From positions 186,001 through 250,000 of the forward strand of contig RSEE01000037.1 of assembly GCA_003971905.1 (NCBI GenBank): 64,000 bases of DNA, given 5' to 3'. Each line of letters begins with the position of its first letter. Positions within the stretch are counted from its first letter, which is position 1. Source of the DNA: Moniliella sp. 'wahieum'. Lineage: Eukaryota; Basidiomycota; Moniliellomycetes; Moniliellales; Moniliellaceae. Below, piece after piece: positions 30,578 through 40,082 of this stretch. Under the pieces are notes generated by a model. It was not told the origin of the DNA. It ran no database searches and saw only the letters and a program-made list of their open reading frames with translations. Both the position numbers and the translations under genes were made by a program.

Positions 30578-32833
30578 ATGTCCTCCTCCGCCGCCGAGCC
30601 AGGCCGGGAGGCCGGGCGGCTGACCGACGCCCAGGTGGCCCAGCTGGGCGCCGGCGCGGACCTGGCCGGGCGGATGCCCGCGGGCCCCCTCACCACCCAC
30701 GCCGTGCTCCAGATAGCGCTGGCCAAGGCGCAGTATGCCGTGGCGCGCGACAATGCGAATGAGCCCGATGCGGTGCAGGCGTATGCGGATGCCGTCTGTC
30801 TGCTCCAGGAGGTCATTGTCCGCCAGGCGCGTCGGCATGCCGCCAAGCCGCGCGACAGCCAGCAAAATACCCAGTTTGACGCCGAGGCCAGCCGATTACG
30901 CGGCATTCGCGACACGTACCAGGAACGCATCTGGCTCCTCACCTCGTGGCACGAGGTCCAAGAGGACGACGACTCGGACGAGGACGAGGAGAAACGAGGA
31001 AAGGAACGGGACGCCCATGAACACCATCACGATCCAGATCCAGATCCAGATCCAGATCCAGATCCAACATCAGGACCCCTACACACACCAGCACGCGAAT
31101 CAAGACCCGTACCAGGACACGTACCAAGACCTGCACCAACGCCCGCTGATGACCAAGTGGAAAACGCGAGCCGACAGGAGGGAGAACAGCTACAACGTCC
31201 GCACCCACTGGCAGCCACACAAGGACCAACTCCAGGCGCAGCGCACATGGTCTCAGCCACAGGCGACATCCTTTCCCCTCCCCCAGCACCGACTTCAGTA
31301 GCTGCCAGCATTACCACATCCACCACTGCGACAACGACTACAGCAACAGCAACAGCAGCAACGAAACCAGCCCCAACTCCGACCCCAACTTCAACTCCAA
31401 CTCCAAACTCAACCCCAGCCCCCGCTCTCCCGCGTCTACCCGCCCCGCTACCCCACTCTGCCCCCCACTTCCCCATCCCTCCGCCCCCGCCGCTCCCGCC
31501 CTCCCTGCTCCCCCCTTCTCACCCTTCCCACCCGAGCGGGTCGGGCGGGAACTCATTTCTGTCCCTGGCGCGGCGTCGGCGTGGCCGTTCGCCCGCGCGG
31601 ATGGACCTGAGTGCCGGTCCGCGGGATGGACCGGACAGTGGCGGGGCGATCGAGACCAATTCGACCTTAGCCCCCTTTACGCCCCATCCGACCACGCCGA
31701 CGCGCACGCTCAATCCACCCCGACGCTTCCGCCCGACGCGGAGTTACCGCCGACGCCGATGGAAGGCAAGGGTCTGCACCACTCCACCTCGGCCTCGTCC
31801 GTTGGCAAAGCCGAGGCCGGGCGTGACCGACGGCGCTTGCGCCCTGGCCCTGGCTCGCCTACTTCGTCTTCCTCGGGTCCTGAAGGGTGGAGCGGCAAGC
31901 GGGTGCCGTTCCCCAGGGCTGGGTTTGATCCGCATCGGGCGCTTCAGGCGCGCGAAGCGATTTTAGCTTCGCTGGTGCTTTTGCCCACGGCGCGCCAGGG
32001 GGCGGAGGAAGTAGGAAAAGACCTGGTGCGGGACAAGGTGGAAGCTCGTGTGGGGACGTGCTCAAGTGCCTTTTCCCTGGTTCAGAAACTGGCCCAGACG
32101 CCGACCGAAGAGAAATGGGTGCAGCTGACAACGAGTTTGGTGCTCACTACGCCCCTATGGGGGGCGGAGAACATGCGCGTCTGCCGCGGGTGGAGAACAA
32201 GGCACAGAGTTTGGGCGTGCTAGTGCGTGCCCTGAGCAGGACCGTGCAAGCGGCCGAAGACTTGTGGCCGGCCGAGGTACCAGGGGAAGAAGGTGCGGCG
32301 ATGGCCGCGCCGGGACTCGGGGGTGCCGGTCCCGAAGGCGCGCAAGAACTGTTGTACGCATTGGACCAAGTCGAATCGGCGGGCCGCGAGGCGCAAGCGC
32401 TCCTCCAAGGCCGCAAGTTATCACAATCGTCGTTACCGCTGCCCGTGGGGGACGAGCTGACTGCCTCGTCCTCAGTCAGCAGTCTGGGCCGCGTAAGTCA
32501 CCGCCTGACAGCCAAGTTGGAACGCGTTACGCACCGGGACCGCGAAGTGCGCGGGCCGTTACGGTCGCAGGCCTACGTATCGGCGGAAGCGTATGCGGCG
32601 CATGTCCGTTCGCTCGCTGCCTTTGTCCCTATCCTCGTTCGGCACATGGACGCGCTGCGAAGCAAGACGAAGAGACGCCTTATGTCGCGCTTCCGCCGCG
32701 CCTGTGCGCCAAGTTGCTCCTCCGGCTGGAACGCGCCAGCGGATGGTACACGTCCCTGGTAGCGCCGCTATTGGTGGGCGATGCGCGTTGGCTGCTGAAT
32801 GCGCGTCTGGCCGAACGGATGAGCGAGTGGTAA
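30578..32833 (+). CDS. MIT-domain protein with long disordered middle
   Basis: ATG 30578 (MSSSAAEPGREAGRLTDAQ). Residues about 45-130 look like a microtubule-interacting-and-trafficking three-helix domain: 'AVLQIALAKAQYAVARDNAN', 'AVQAYADAVCLLQEVIVRQ' and 'ASRLRGIRDTYQERIWLL'. The third helix, with its 'Y..RI..L', is typical of fungal MIT proteins that meet ESCRT-III tails at endosomes. A Glu/Asp-rich and then (DPDP)n, Pro/Thr-rich region of some 300 residues follows. The C-terminal part is helical: 'LVRALSRTVQAAEDLW', 'AYAAHVRSLAAFVPILVRH', 'LCAKLLLRLERASGWYTSLV' and '..NARLAERMSEW', stop at 32831-32833. Slips occur at about 31060-31300, 31900-32160 and 32660. The MIT call is from helix pattern, not from a search. 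Confidence 0.65.
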
Positions 32834-33448
32834 CTGGTGATCGTGTTGATCGCGTATCCGTGTCGATCGTGCCGATCGTCTCTGTCGTGTCTGTCCCCCC
32901 GTCGTTGCAGTCGTTCTCCCCCCTCCTTCCTAGTCGGATCCAGCTTGCAGGCTGAGATTATACAAACCGCTCTTCTCGAATATATATTAGCCTTGATCGT
33001 CATCCGCTTCGGTTCTTCATCCTCGAACCCGCTGAGCACAGTCCACCCGTATACAAGACCCAAGAGCAGCGGGGTATCGGTGGGCGTCAGGTCGCAGTCC
33101 ACCTACCGTGTTGGGGTCTCCCCAGTGCCGACGACATTCACCAATCCGAATCCGAAGAGGCCGTCAACCGTGGCTGCCTGCAGCACGGCCATCTCGGCAA
33201 CTTGCCTGCCCCGATCCGAACCGGGCAGTCAAGCCCATTGCATTTCTCTACGACTACGAGACACATTATACGACTTGGGACTCTCTCTCTCGACTACGAA
33301 ACACAACGAGGTAAAACCATGCACAGATTCATAGGCATAGCAAGGACAGCCGAGCTGACCATTTTTGTGTCTGCCGCAAGGCAAGAGCGGGAAGGTGCAT
33401 GCATGGCGAGAGGCAAGAGGCAGAGCACAACCATCCGTGGACCCAAGC
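32834..33448. other. Tail-to-tail intergenic region, MIT gene / RACK1
   Basis: No gene is seen. TCGTG/CCGTGTC-type short repeats (32835-32905) follow the MIT gene stop. The stretch 33230-33330 carries two copies of an 'ctacgacta/ctcgactacgaaacac' motif. It is probably the 3' UTRs of both genes. Confidence 0.4.
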
Positions 33449-34380
33449 TTAGAGAACAGTGAAGATGCGAATCTCGTTGTCCGAGTAGCCGGCAAAGAGG
33501 GTCTGGCCGTCGGCCGACCAGGCAAGCGACAGCGCCTCGGGCGCCTTGCCGTTGCCCTCAATCTCAGGGACGAGGGTGTCGACAATGGACTGCGACTCGA
33601 GGTCAAAGATCTTGATGCACGACGAGGTGGCGGCGCAGAGCCAGTAGCGGTTCGGCGAAAAGACAAGCGCATTGACATTGTCGCCAGCCTCGAGCGAGTA
33701 GAGGTGCTTGTCCACCGACAGCTCCCAGAGCATCACCGTGCCCTCCTTGCCGCCCGACGCGCAGAGCGAGCCGTCAGGGGAGATGGTGACCGTGTTGACG
33801 TAGCCCGAGTGGCCAAAGTGGTTCGCCTTGAGCCGCATCTGCGACAGGTCCCACACCTTGACAGCCTTGTCCCAGCCACCCGAGACGATCAGGGGAGTTT
33901 GCGGGTTGGGCGAGAACTTGACGGTGCTCACCCACTCCGTGTGGCCGTGGTCGGTAAGGTTGAACTTGCACTCACCAAGCGTGTTCCACAGCTTGATCGT
34001 CTTGTCGCGCGAAGCCGAGACGATCTGACGGTTGTCAGCCGAGAAGGAGACGGAGAGCACATCGGCCTGGTGGCCCACAAAGCGGTGCACGTGTTGCCCG
34101 TGTTGAGGTCCCACAGACGCAGCGTCTTGTCCCACGACGACGAAAGGGCAAACTGGCCGTCAGAGGAGAGAACCACGTCGGAAACAAAGTGGTTGTGGCC
34201 GTGGAGGATCTTCTTGGGGTATCCCAGGTCGTCCTCGCCACGCTTGAGGTTCCACACAATCACATGCTTGTCCCGCGACGACGAGACGAGCAGGTCGGGG
34301 TTCTCGCTCGACGTGGCCAGCGCCGTGACCCAGCCCTGGTGCCCCGTGAGGCTGCCCTTGAATTGCAGCGACTCGCTCAT
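33449..34380 (-). CDS. RACK1: RACK1 / guanine nucleotide-binding protein beta-like (Asc1/Cpc2)
   Basis: This seven-bladed WD40 protein sits on the head of the 40S ribosomal subunit and acts as a signalling scaffold. Minus-strand ATG 34380 ([20 protein letters not shown]). Repeats are easy to follow: '[13 protein letters not shown]', '[17 protein letters not shown]', '[16 protein letters not shown]', '[13 protein letters not shown]', '[14 protein letters not shown]', '[13 protein letters not shown]' and '[14 protein letters not shown]' at the stop. The length of about 310 residues equals the family norm. A single one-base deletion near 34088 (at '[12 protein letters not shown]') is the only break. 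A leader intron is likely in the 5' UTR (34390-34470). The promoter carries two TAGGGTT motifs, as seen for ribosomal genes in many fungi. Confidence 0.98.
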
Positions 34381-34389
34381 GTTTAGTTA

Positions 34390-34470
34390 CTGCCGGCGCA
34401 GGAGGAAGAGAGAGTCAGCACCGGCGATTGCGACGGCAAACGGCCACGACGGATGCAGAGAGATACGCAC
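34390..34470 (-). other. Probable 5' UTR intron of RACK1
   Basis: On the minus strand it runs GTGCGTATCTC...GGTGCTGACTCTCTC...GCCGGCAG, 81 nt, ending nine bases before the ATG. It has donor, CTGAC branch, polypyrimidine stretch and acceptor in the local style. Confidence 0.65.
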
Positions 34471-34552
34471 AAGGTCGGTTGCGAGATGGAAGGTCGCTTG
34501 CGGTGGTACACCACGAGAAGGCCAGCAGGCAAGTCGAAGTAGCTGCGGAGCG

Positions 34553-34588
34553 TAGGGTTGTCCGCAGCAGAGAGAGGTGCCTAGGGTT
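34553..34588. promoter_or_regulatory. Pair of telobox-like TAGGGTT motifs upstream of RACK1
   Basis: TAGGGTT occurs at 34553-34559 and 34582-34588, 170-210 bp upstream of the RACK1 ATG and upstream of its leader intron. AACCCTA/TAGGGTT is the Tbf1-type telobox linked to ribosomal-protein genes in many fungi, and RACK1 is a ribosomal component. Confidence 0.55.
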
Positions 34589-34666
34589 CCGCAATAATTC
34601 GGAAAGCAGCCTCACCGGCCACACGTCACGTGAGGGCTATGCCGACTGGATGCCAAGAAACAACTA

Positions 34667-34749
34667 GGGTTCGTGGTGTAGTGGTATCATGCCTCTTTAG
34701 GGTTACTGGCTCGTAGAGGTGGTCCTCGGTTCGATCCCGGGCGGACCCC
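34667..34749 (+). tRNA. tRNA-Pro (anticodon AGG) with an 11-nt intron
   Basis: The 7-bp acceptor GGGTTCG pairs with CGGACCC (34742-34748), with the discriminator C at 34749. The D arm contains AGTGGTA. The anticodon stem CCTCT (34692-34696) pairs with AGAGG (34715-34719). The loop reads TT-AGG-G (anticodon AGG at 34699-34701), then an 11-nt intron 34703-34713 (TTACTGGCTCG) at the canonical position one base 3' of the anticodon. The T arm is CTCGG-TTCGATC-CCGGG. The A box and B box are intact. A T9 run at 34767-34775 is the Pol III terminator. Confidence 0.93.
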
Positions 34750-34766
34750 TGCTTTCTGGTCTCGAA

Positions 34767-34775
34767 TTTTTTTTT
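34767..34775 (+). terminator. Pol III terminator of tRNA-Pro
   Basis: A run of nine T begins 18 nt after the tRNA end, a strong RNA polymerase III stop signal. Confidence 0.85.
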
Positions 34776-37700
34776 GGTGGGGCCACACATGCTATAGGCG
34801 AATGAAAGAACTTGTTCAAGGAGAAACTATAGTGTGTACGACCTGTATGGTGCTGCACGCATCATTGGTCAACCTGTCCACTATGCTCTATCATCTAAAT
34901 TCCGTAGTCTCATCATTGGCTACTCTAATACAACAGTAAACATACGATGAGAAGGACAGGAGCAATAACGCTTCGCCGCCTCTGCCCCGGCGCAACGCTT
35001 ATTATCCGCGACATTTGCTCCCCACAGCTCGCGGCGAGCCAATTACAGAGGCAGTTGATGAAGTCGCCAGCAGGTCAGCGTCTTCTGTCTCCCATTGTTC
35101 ACATTCAAACCCGAATGTCGTGTGCCAAAAGAGCCGCAGGAGTGAGCGCGGTGTAGATATTATCTCTATACTGCGTAGTATCATATTGAGACAGAGCTTA
35201 AGACTAGGACAAAGAAACGCTGTGCTCAAACCGACCAGCTGATCTGGCGGATGCTGCTCGTTGACGCCAAACCCGTTTCAGGAAACCATTGGAATTGTCA
35301 GCAGATCAGGACGTTCTTGTGCCCGCCATTCTTCCCATGTCCGAGAGGTAGCGCGTGTGGATACGGACGAACGTGGTATAGACATTCGAACGGTGAACCA
35401 TCTCCATTGGGACACTGTAATTAATGCCGTTGAGTTCCCAATCATCCTGCTCGCTCTCTTGGTAGTACGGTTCCTCGCGTCGTCAGAACCAAAGGAAAGA
35501 AGTAGAGTGTTCTTGGGAGCGGGATGCACGCGACTTCTCTCCGGTAAAAAGAGGTTTTAAGTCACATATAGCTGCGGGCTAAGATCCAGCAGACAAACCC
35601 AAACCAGTATTGTGTAGTACATGTTATGATGTCGATGATGGCTTTTTCTCTTCTCGTGCCATGTGACAATACAGGACATTTTCCTCCGTCCATATCGTCA
35701 TCCGAATTAAGATATTCTGTGCGCATCAAGACTCCGACCAGATGTGCAGGTGTGAAAGCGATGCTGGGACCGAGACAGCAAGGAATGAGACGGCAATGAT
35801 TGATGAATGCACAGCAAATATATATATACGTGTCTATATATGTCTTTTTCTCGCCAATACATCACTTGAGGTTTACTCTTGTTTTGCTTACTTGTCGCAT
35901 CCATGCGCTCTCGAATCCTGCCAGAGGATTTTTCATCAGCAACATACATGCACCTTTTCAGCGATCTATCTATCATTGATCTCATATTATGTGTCTGTGA
36001 TACACCTGCTGGAAAGTCTGCTTTCCGACTTCTGTTTTGGTCCGCAACAGTTCATGTGAAATAGAGACTACAGGAATAGCGTTGGACTATCTCGATCATG
36101 ACATGGCTACGCGACACGTCAATGACATCGGACTCGAAAACGTATCGTGATATTTGGATCATAACATGATGATTGGGACGGCATATACGCCTGTCTGAGA
36201 AAACCGTTATTGGAAAACCTGGAAGACCGCAGTGGAGGAACGCAACGGATTGGGTATTAGAGAATCTCAGGGGGTAATAAGTAGAACAAGATGCAGTGAC
36301 GATGAGCACCGTGGCCTGAGGGCTAAGCCTCGTGCCATTCCCGAAGGAAACAGCATATAGGGGTTCGAACATAAGCTGGTGCATATGCAACACGTCTGGA
36401 CGAGGCTTCAGAGGTCAAGAGGGAGACAAAAGGATGATAATCGATACCAGGCGCCATGACGCTTGAAGCTCAACGGCCTATGTAATACGTACCGGGGACT
36501 GCAGATCCCTTGATTTACAAATCGGGGAGCCCATTGCACTGTGTTGGTAGGCCTGGCTTGATGTTGATGTAATACACAAGTGTGGATAGGCACACTCATC
36601 CCGTTGCTTTGCCAGCTCCCCGTCTCTCTCTCTTGTCCCGCATGTGTAAGTTGTTACCCCTTGGTATTTGATACAAGAAGGCGCGCGTACTTGAAAAGAC
36701 ACAGCTCGTGTACTACTTCTTTTTCTTCTTCCCCACAGGGCTCTTGGGCCTCTCATGTACGAATCCGAGTCTGTTCTTTTGATATCCTTGATCCCAGAAG
36801 CTCTCTGTGAGCCTACGGGAGATGAGTTATTGCCCCCGCGGAGTCACAATTTCAGTGCTATACGGACCATCCCATCTCTTCTCGGAAGGGGAACGTGAGG
36901 CGGGGACGGGAGAGCTGGCGACTTTCGTCCGTATTGGAACCAGTATCCATTGCCGTGTGCGTATATACTGCGTGTTGTATTGAAAATGTCCAATGACCTA
37001 TAGTGAATATTGAATGGTCGATGACCGGTGACCGGTGACCGAGACCGATGGCCGATGGAGGATTTTAATGATCGAGTTGGATGATTGGGGCGGGCCAGGC
37101 GCGCAACCGGTTCCGTCCGTTTCGGAGCACACGGTCCCGCCGTGTCCCGCCTCGGAACCGAGGCCGGGGATGGGCACGAGGCCAGCGGTGGTGCGTTGGG
37201 CCCTGGGGTGTGGCCGGCGTGGCTCTGGGTGGGGCCGCCACCACATACCACACCAGCCACCATGTACCACCGCCACCGCCACCGCCACTGCAATCTGTGC
37301 GCAGGCACTGCCCGAGCCAAGACGGAGAAAGTTGCGATGTGACTTGTGAGATTGCGACGGTCAAGATGAAGATGAATAGGAAGCTTGCAGCTTGCAGCTT
37401 GCAGGCTCCGCGTGACCGGTGAGGTCACCGGCACTGAAGCTGCCCGAGGCCCGAACCCAGACGAAGCTACGAAGGGGGGGACCGATCGATCGATGATCGA
37501 AGCCCCCGAATCGAGAATCGAGAATCCAACTTGGCCAAAAACCCACTGGCGTTGTCTTTGTTTGGTCTTTGTTTGGCCTGCGTCTTGGGGTGAGATGTGA
37601 TCCCAACGTCCAAAACGGGCGCGCTTTAGCCTCTTCTCTCGTCTCCCTGGGCGGCAGAGCAGAGCGGCGGTCTCGGAGGTGACGGACGCAGTGACGCAGG

Positions 37701-38330
37701 TAACATGGAAGATCTATGAGGGAACCGGTAACTGGTAACTGGTAACCGGTAACCGGTAAACACCAGCCACAGGATGGCAAGGTACAGATGACCAATGACC
37801 GATGATCGATGGCCGATGACTTTATGACTCTTTTCTTTTGGCACAAACCCCATCAGTGTCACTGTAAACAAACCTGCTCTTCGATCTTCGCTCTCGGTAT
37901 TTAGTCACCCTCTGCCGCCCCTGTCGTCTGCTGGGCAGCCCACCTGGTTTTGCTCTGCGGTCGCGCCTTCGTTCCGACCCCAGTCGTGGCGGGTTTCTCT
38001 GGGCCCCAATCCAAACAACCACCTGTTCTCAGTTCTCAGATCGGCTTGGGCTTTGGTGGTGGAAAAAACCCTGCGTGCCAACACCTCCCACCTCCCACCT
38101 CACCGCAGTGGCCCAGTCTTGTTTGCACCGGCCGCATCACATTCACACACGCCTCGCTTCCAAACGGCTCTCCGCGCCCTGCCTGCCCCCCCCGGCCGCT
38201 GACGCGATTCGAACACTGCCGCATCGATAAGCACTACTGAGTACTGCGCTCAGGCCACGCACCAAGCGTAGTAGGCAAGCACAAAGCACAGCCGCCCTCC
38301 TAAAAGCAACGGGGATTAGCTGCGGCTAGG
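34776..38330. other. 3.5-kb gene-poor interval downstream of tRNA-Pro
   Basis: Sequence from 34780 to 36830 is visibly AT-richer than the rest of the window. It has ATATAT tracts (35815-35840) and no conserved coding region on either strand. From 36960 to 37900 it becomes GC-rich again with short self-complementary microtandems: 'gaccggtgaccggtgacc' at about 37022, 'gatcgatcgatgatcg' at about 37482, 'cttgcagcttgcagcttgcag' at 37384 and 'aactggtaaccggtaacc' at 37725-37760. I find no transposase or reverse transcriptase signature. The last 400 bp is probably the carbonic anhydrase promoter. Confidence 0.45.
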
Positions 38331-39166
38331 ATGCCTCTCCTTCCGCCCCTTCACCTTCGCACCCCTTGCCGCCCGCACCACCTCCTATCTTCGCACCACC
38401 CCCCCACCCTCCGCTTCCACTCCACTTGCTCCATGTCCTGCGCCGACGCCATCCACGCTTTCAACATCGCCTATGCCGACAGCCACGACGGCCACCAGCT
38501 GCCTGTCCGGCCGTCGCACAAGCTGGCCATCGTCACTTGCATGGTACGCCCTCCGCCCCCCCTTTTTCCTTCCTCCTTCCCCTTCCTTCGTGTCCGATGA
38601 AAGCGGGTGACTGACGTGGCGGGTGTGGCAGGACTCGCGTATCCTGCCCAGTGTGCAATTTGGTGTGCAGCTAGGCGAGACGCACATTATTCGCAATGCG
38701 GGTGGTCGGACACCGGATGCGTTACGGTCGTGGTGATTAGCCAACAAATGTTGGGCACGGAAGAAATCGTTGTGGTGCAGCACACGGATTGTGGCATGCT
38801 GACATTTACCAATGAGCAAGCGCGAGCGCGCATCCAAACTCAGTTGGGCTTGGCTGACGACAGCCAAGGCGTACAGGACTTGGAACAACTGGATTTCCTC
38901 CCCTTTGACAAGCTCGAACAAAACGTTCGTGACGACGTTCAGTTCCTCAAAGATTCCCAGCTGGTTCGGTCGGATAAAGTGTCGGGCTTTGTGGTGCGTA
39001 CCCCCCTTCCCCGCCAGCCTCCCGCCGGCGCACGCGCGGTGGCTTGCTTGCTTGCTCGCTTGTTTGGGGCGCGGCTGCTGACCTGGTTGCCCTGCTCTTG
39101 TCTTTTCTCTTATTGCTTGATTCGCAGTTCGATGTGCGTGCGCAGCGGTTGAAGCGGATTGTCTGA
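38331..39166 (+). CDS. Beta-class carbonic anhydrase, possibly with a mitochondrial leader
   Basis: This zinc enzyme interconverts CO2 and bicarbonate. The catalytic core starts at MSCADAIHAFNIAYADS (internal ATG 38434). The in-frame upstream ATG 38331 adds 'MPLLPPLHLRTPCRPHHLL', an Arg/His/Ser-rich, acid-free leader that looks like a mitochondrial transit peptide. Zinc ligands are 'IVTCMDSRILPSVQFG' (Cys, with the Asp-Arg dyad) and 'VVVQHTDCGMLTF' (His and Cys). 'HIIRNAGGRTPDALRS' is also conserved. The short core of about 170 residues places it with the small Cab-type beta enzymes. Introns are 38544-38631 and 38994-39127; the last exon is 'FDVRAQRLKRIV' with TGA 39164-39166. One slip lies near 38733. 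Confidence 0.93.
38544..38631 (+). other. Carbonic anhydrase intron 1
   Basis: It runs GTACGCCCTCC...GGTGACTGACGTGGC...GTGTGGCAG, 88 nt. It splits the zinc-ligand motif between 'IVTCM' and 'DSRILPS'. Confidence 0.9.
38994..39127 (+). other. Carbonic anhydrase intron 2
   Basis: It runs GTGCGTACCC...GCTGCTGACCTGG...TTGATTCGCAG, 134 nt, with a CTGAC branch. It joins '..KVSGFV' to 'FDVRAQRLK'. Confidence 0.88.
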
Positions 39167-40082
39167 ATCCCCCCCCCCGCTTTCTCCCCTTCAGCGCGGG
39201 AGGGGGGGCAAGATGGATTGCAGTGCGCGTGCGCTCCAACACGCGGTCGGGTCGCGGTTGCCTGTGCGCAGAGCAGAGCAGTGGTAGTAGCAGTAGCATG
39301 TTCCACGACATGACTGAATAACCCATGACAAATGAGCTTTTGACATGTGACAAGCGACAAGCTCAAGGCGGTGGCCTGCCATGGGGGGTGGGGCATCATG
39401 CTCATCAGGGGTACATAAGCTTCAGCACGGTTCAGCGTTCAGCCGGGCCCATCCAGCCATGACTGGACGGTTCGAACACCAACCACTGCCTGCGATCCAT
39501 ATCCAACCCTCAATCTCAATCCTCGATCCCCATGCTCAATCCTCAACCCTCTGGCGTGGCGACGTGCTCACCTTCTGCGTTGGCGGTGCATGCAACTGCT
39601 TCGACGACACAGCCACAGCCGTTCCGCGTGTCCCATAGACCCACTGTCCCGGCAGGCTACGGTCCGTATAACCTAGCCCCTGGACGTTTCTCGCGACTAT
39701 ACTACGCATTAATGGTGGAACGGGATGGCCAACGCGGGCCACGGGAGAAATTCAAATCAATCATGGTGTGCAAGAGAAATACAACAGGAGGTGCAAAGCA
39801 AAAAAAACGGGCCCAAGCGGGCTAGGCTACGCACGAATGCACGCACGCACGCACGCACGCACGCACGTACGCACGCTATCGTACCAGCGAGGTCCGCATG
39901 AGGGAAATGAGTGACTAGGGACCGGAGTGAATGGTGGGGGCAAAGGAGTGACCGGGGTGACCGGTGCGGGCAGCTGCGTTAGCGTTAGCTTTAGCTTTAG
40001 CATTAGACCTTGGGGGTTAAGATCTAAGAGGGCGGGGACGATCCGCGTACGGCGGGATCCGATCGATCCCGCTCGTCTGGGT
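39167..40082. other. Intergenic region with an ACGC microsatellite
   Basis: No gene is seen. (ACGC)n lies at 39831-39876. At 39974-40010 there is a 'gcgttagcgttagctttagcttta' hexamer tract. The stretch 39200-39700 is unremarkable. Confidence 0.45.
39831..39876 (+). repeat. (ACGC)n microsatellite
   Basis: About ten tetranucleotide units lie in tandem, with one ACGT interruption near 39867. Confidence 0.95.

Noticed and set aside
36293-36386. tRNA-like pattern: 'gcaccgtggcctgagggctaagcc' followed by 'ggggttcgaac' and 'ggtgc'
   Set aside because: The acceptor ends pair for five or six bases and A/B-box-like words are present, but T and anticodon stems do not form. It may be a decayed tRNA or chance.
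34776-36830. Search for a transposable or virus-like element in the AT-rich island
   Set aside because: No transposase, integrase, reverse transcriptase or terminal repeats could be seen by eye. Composition alone is not enough to call one.
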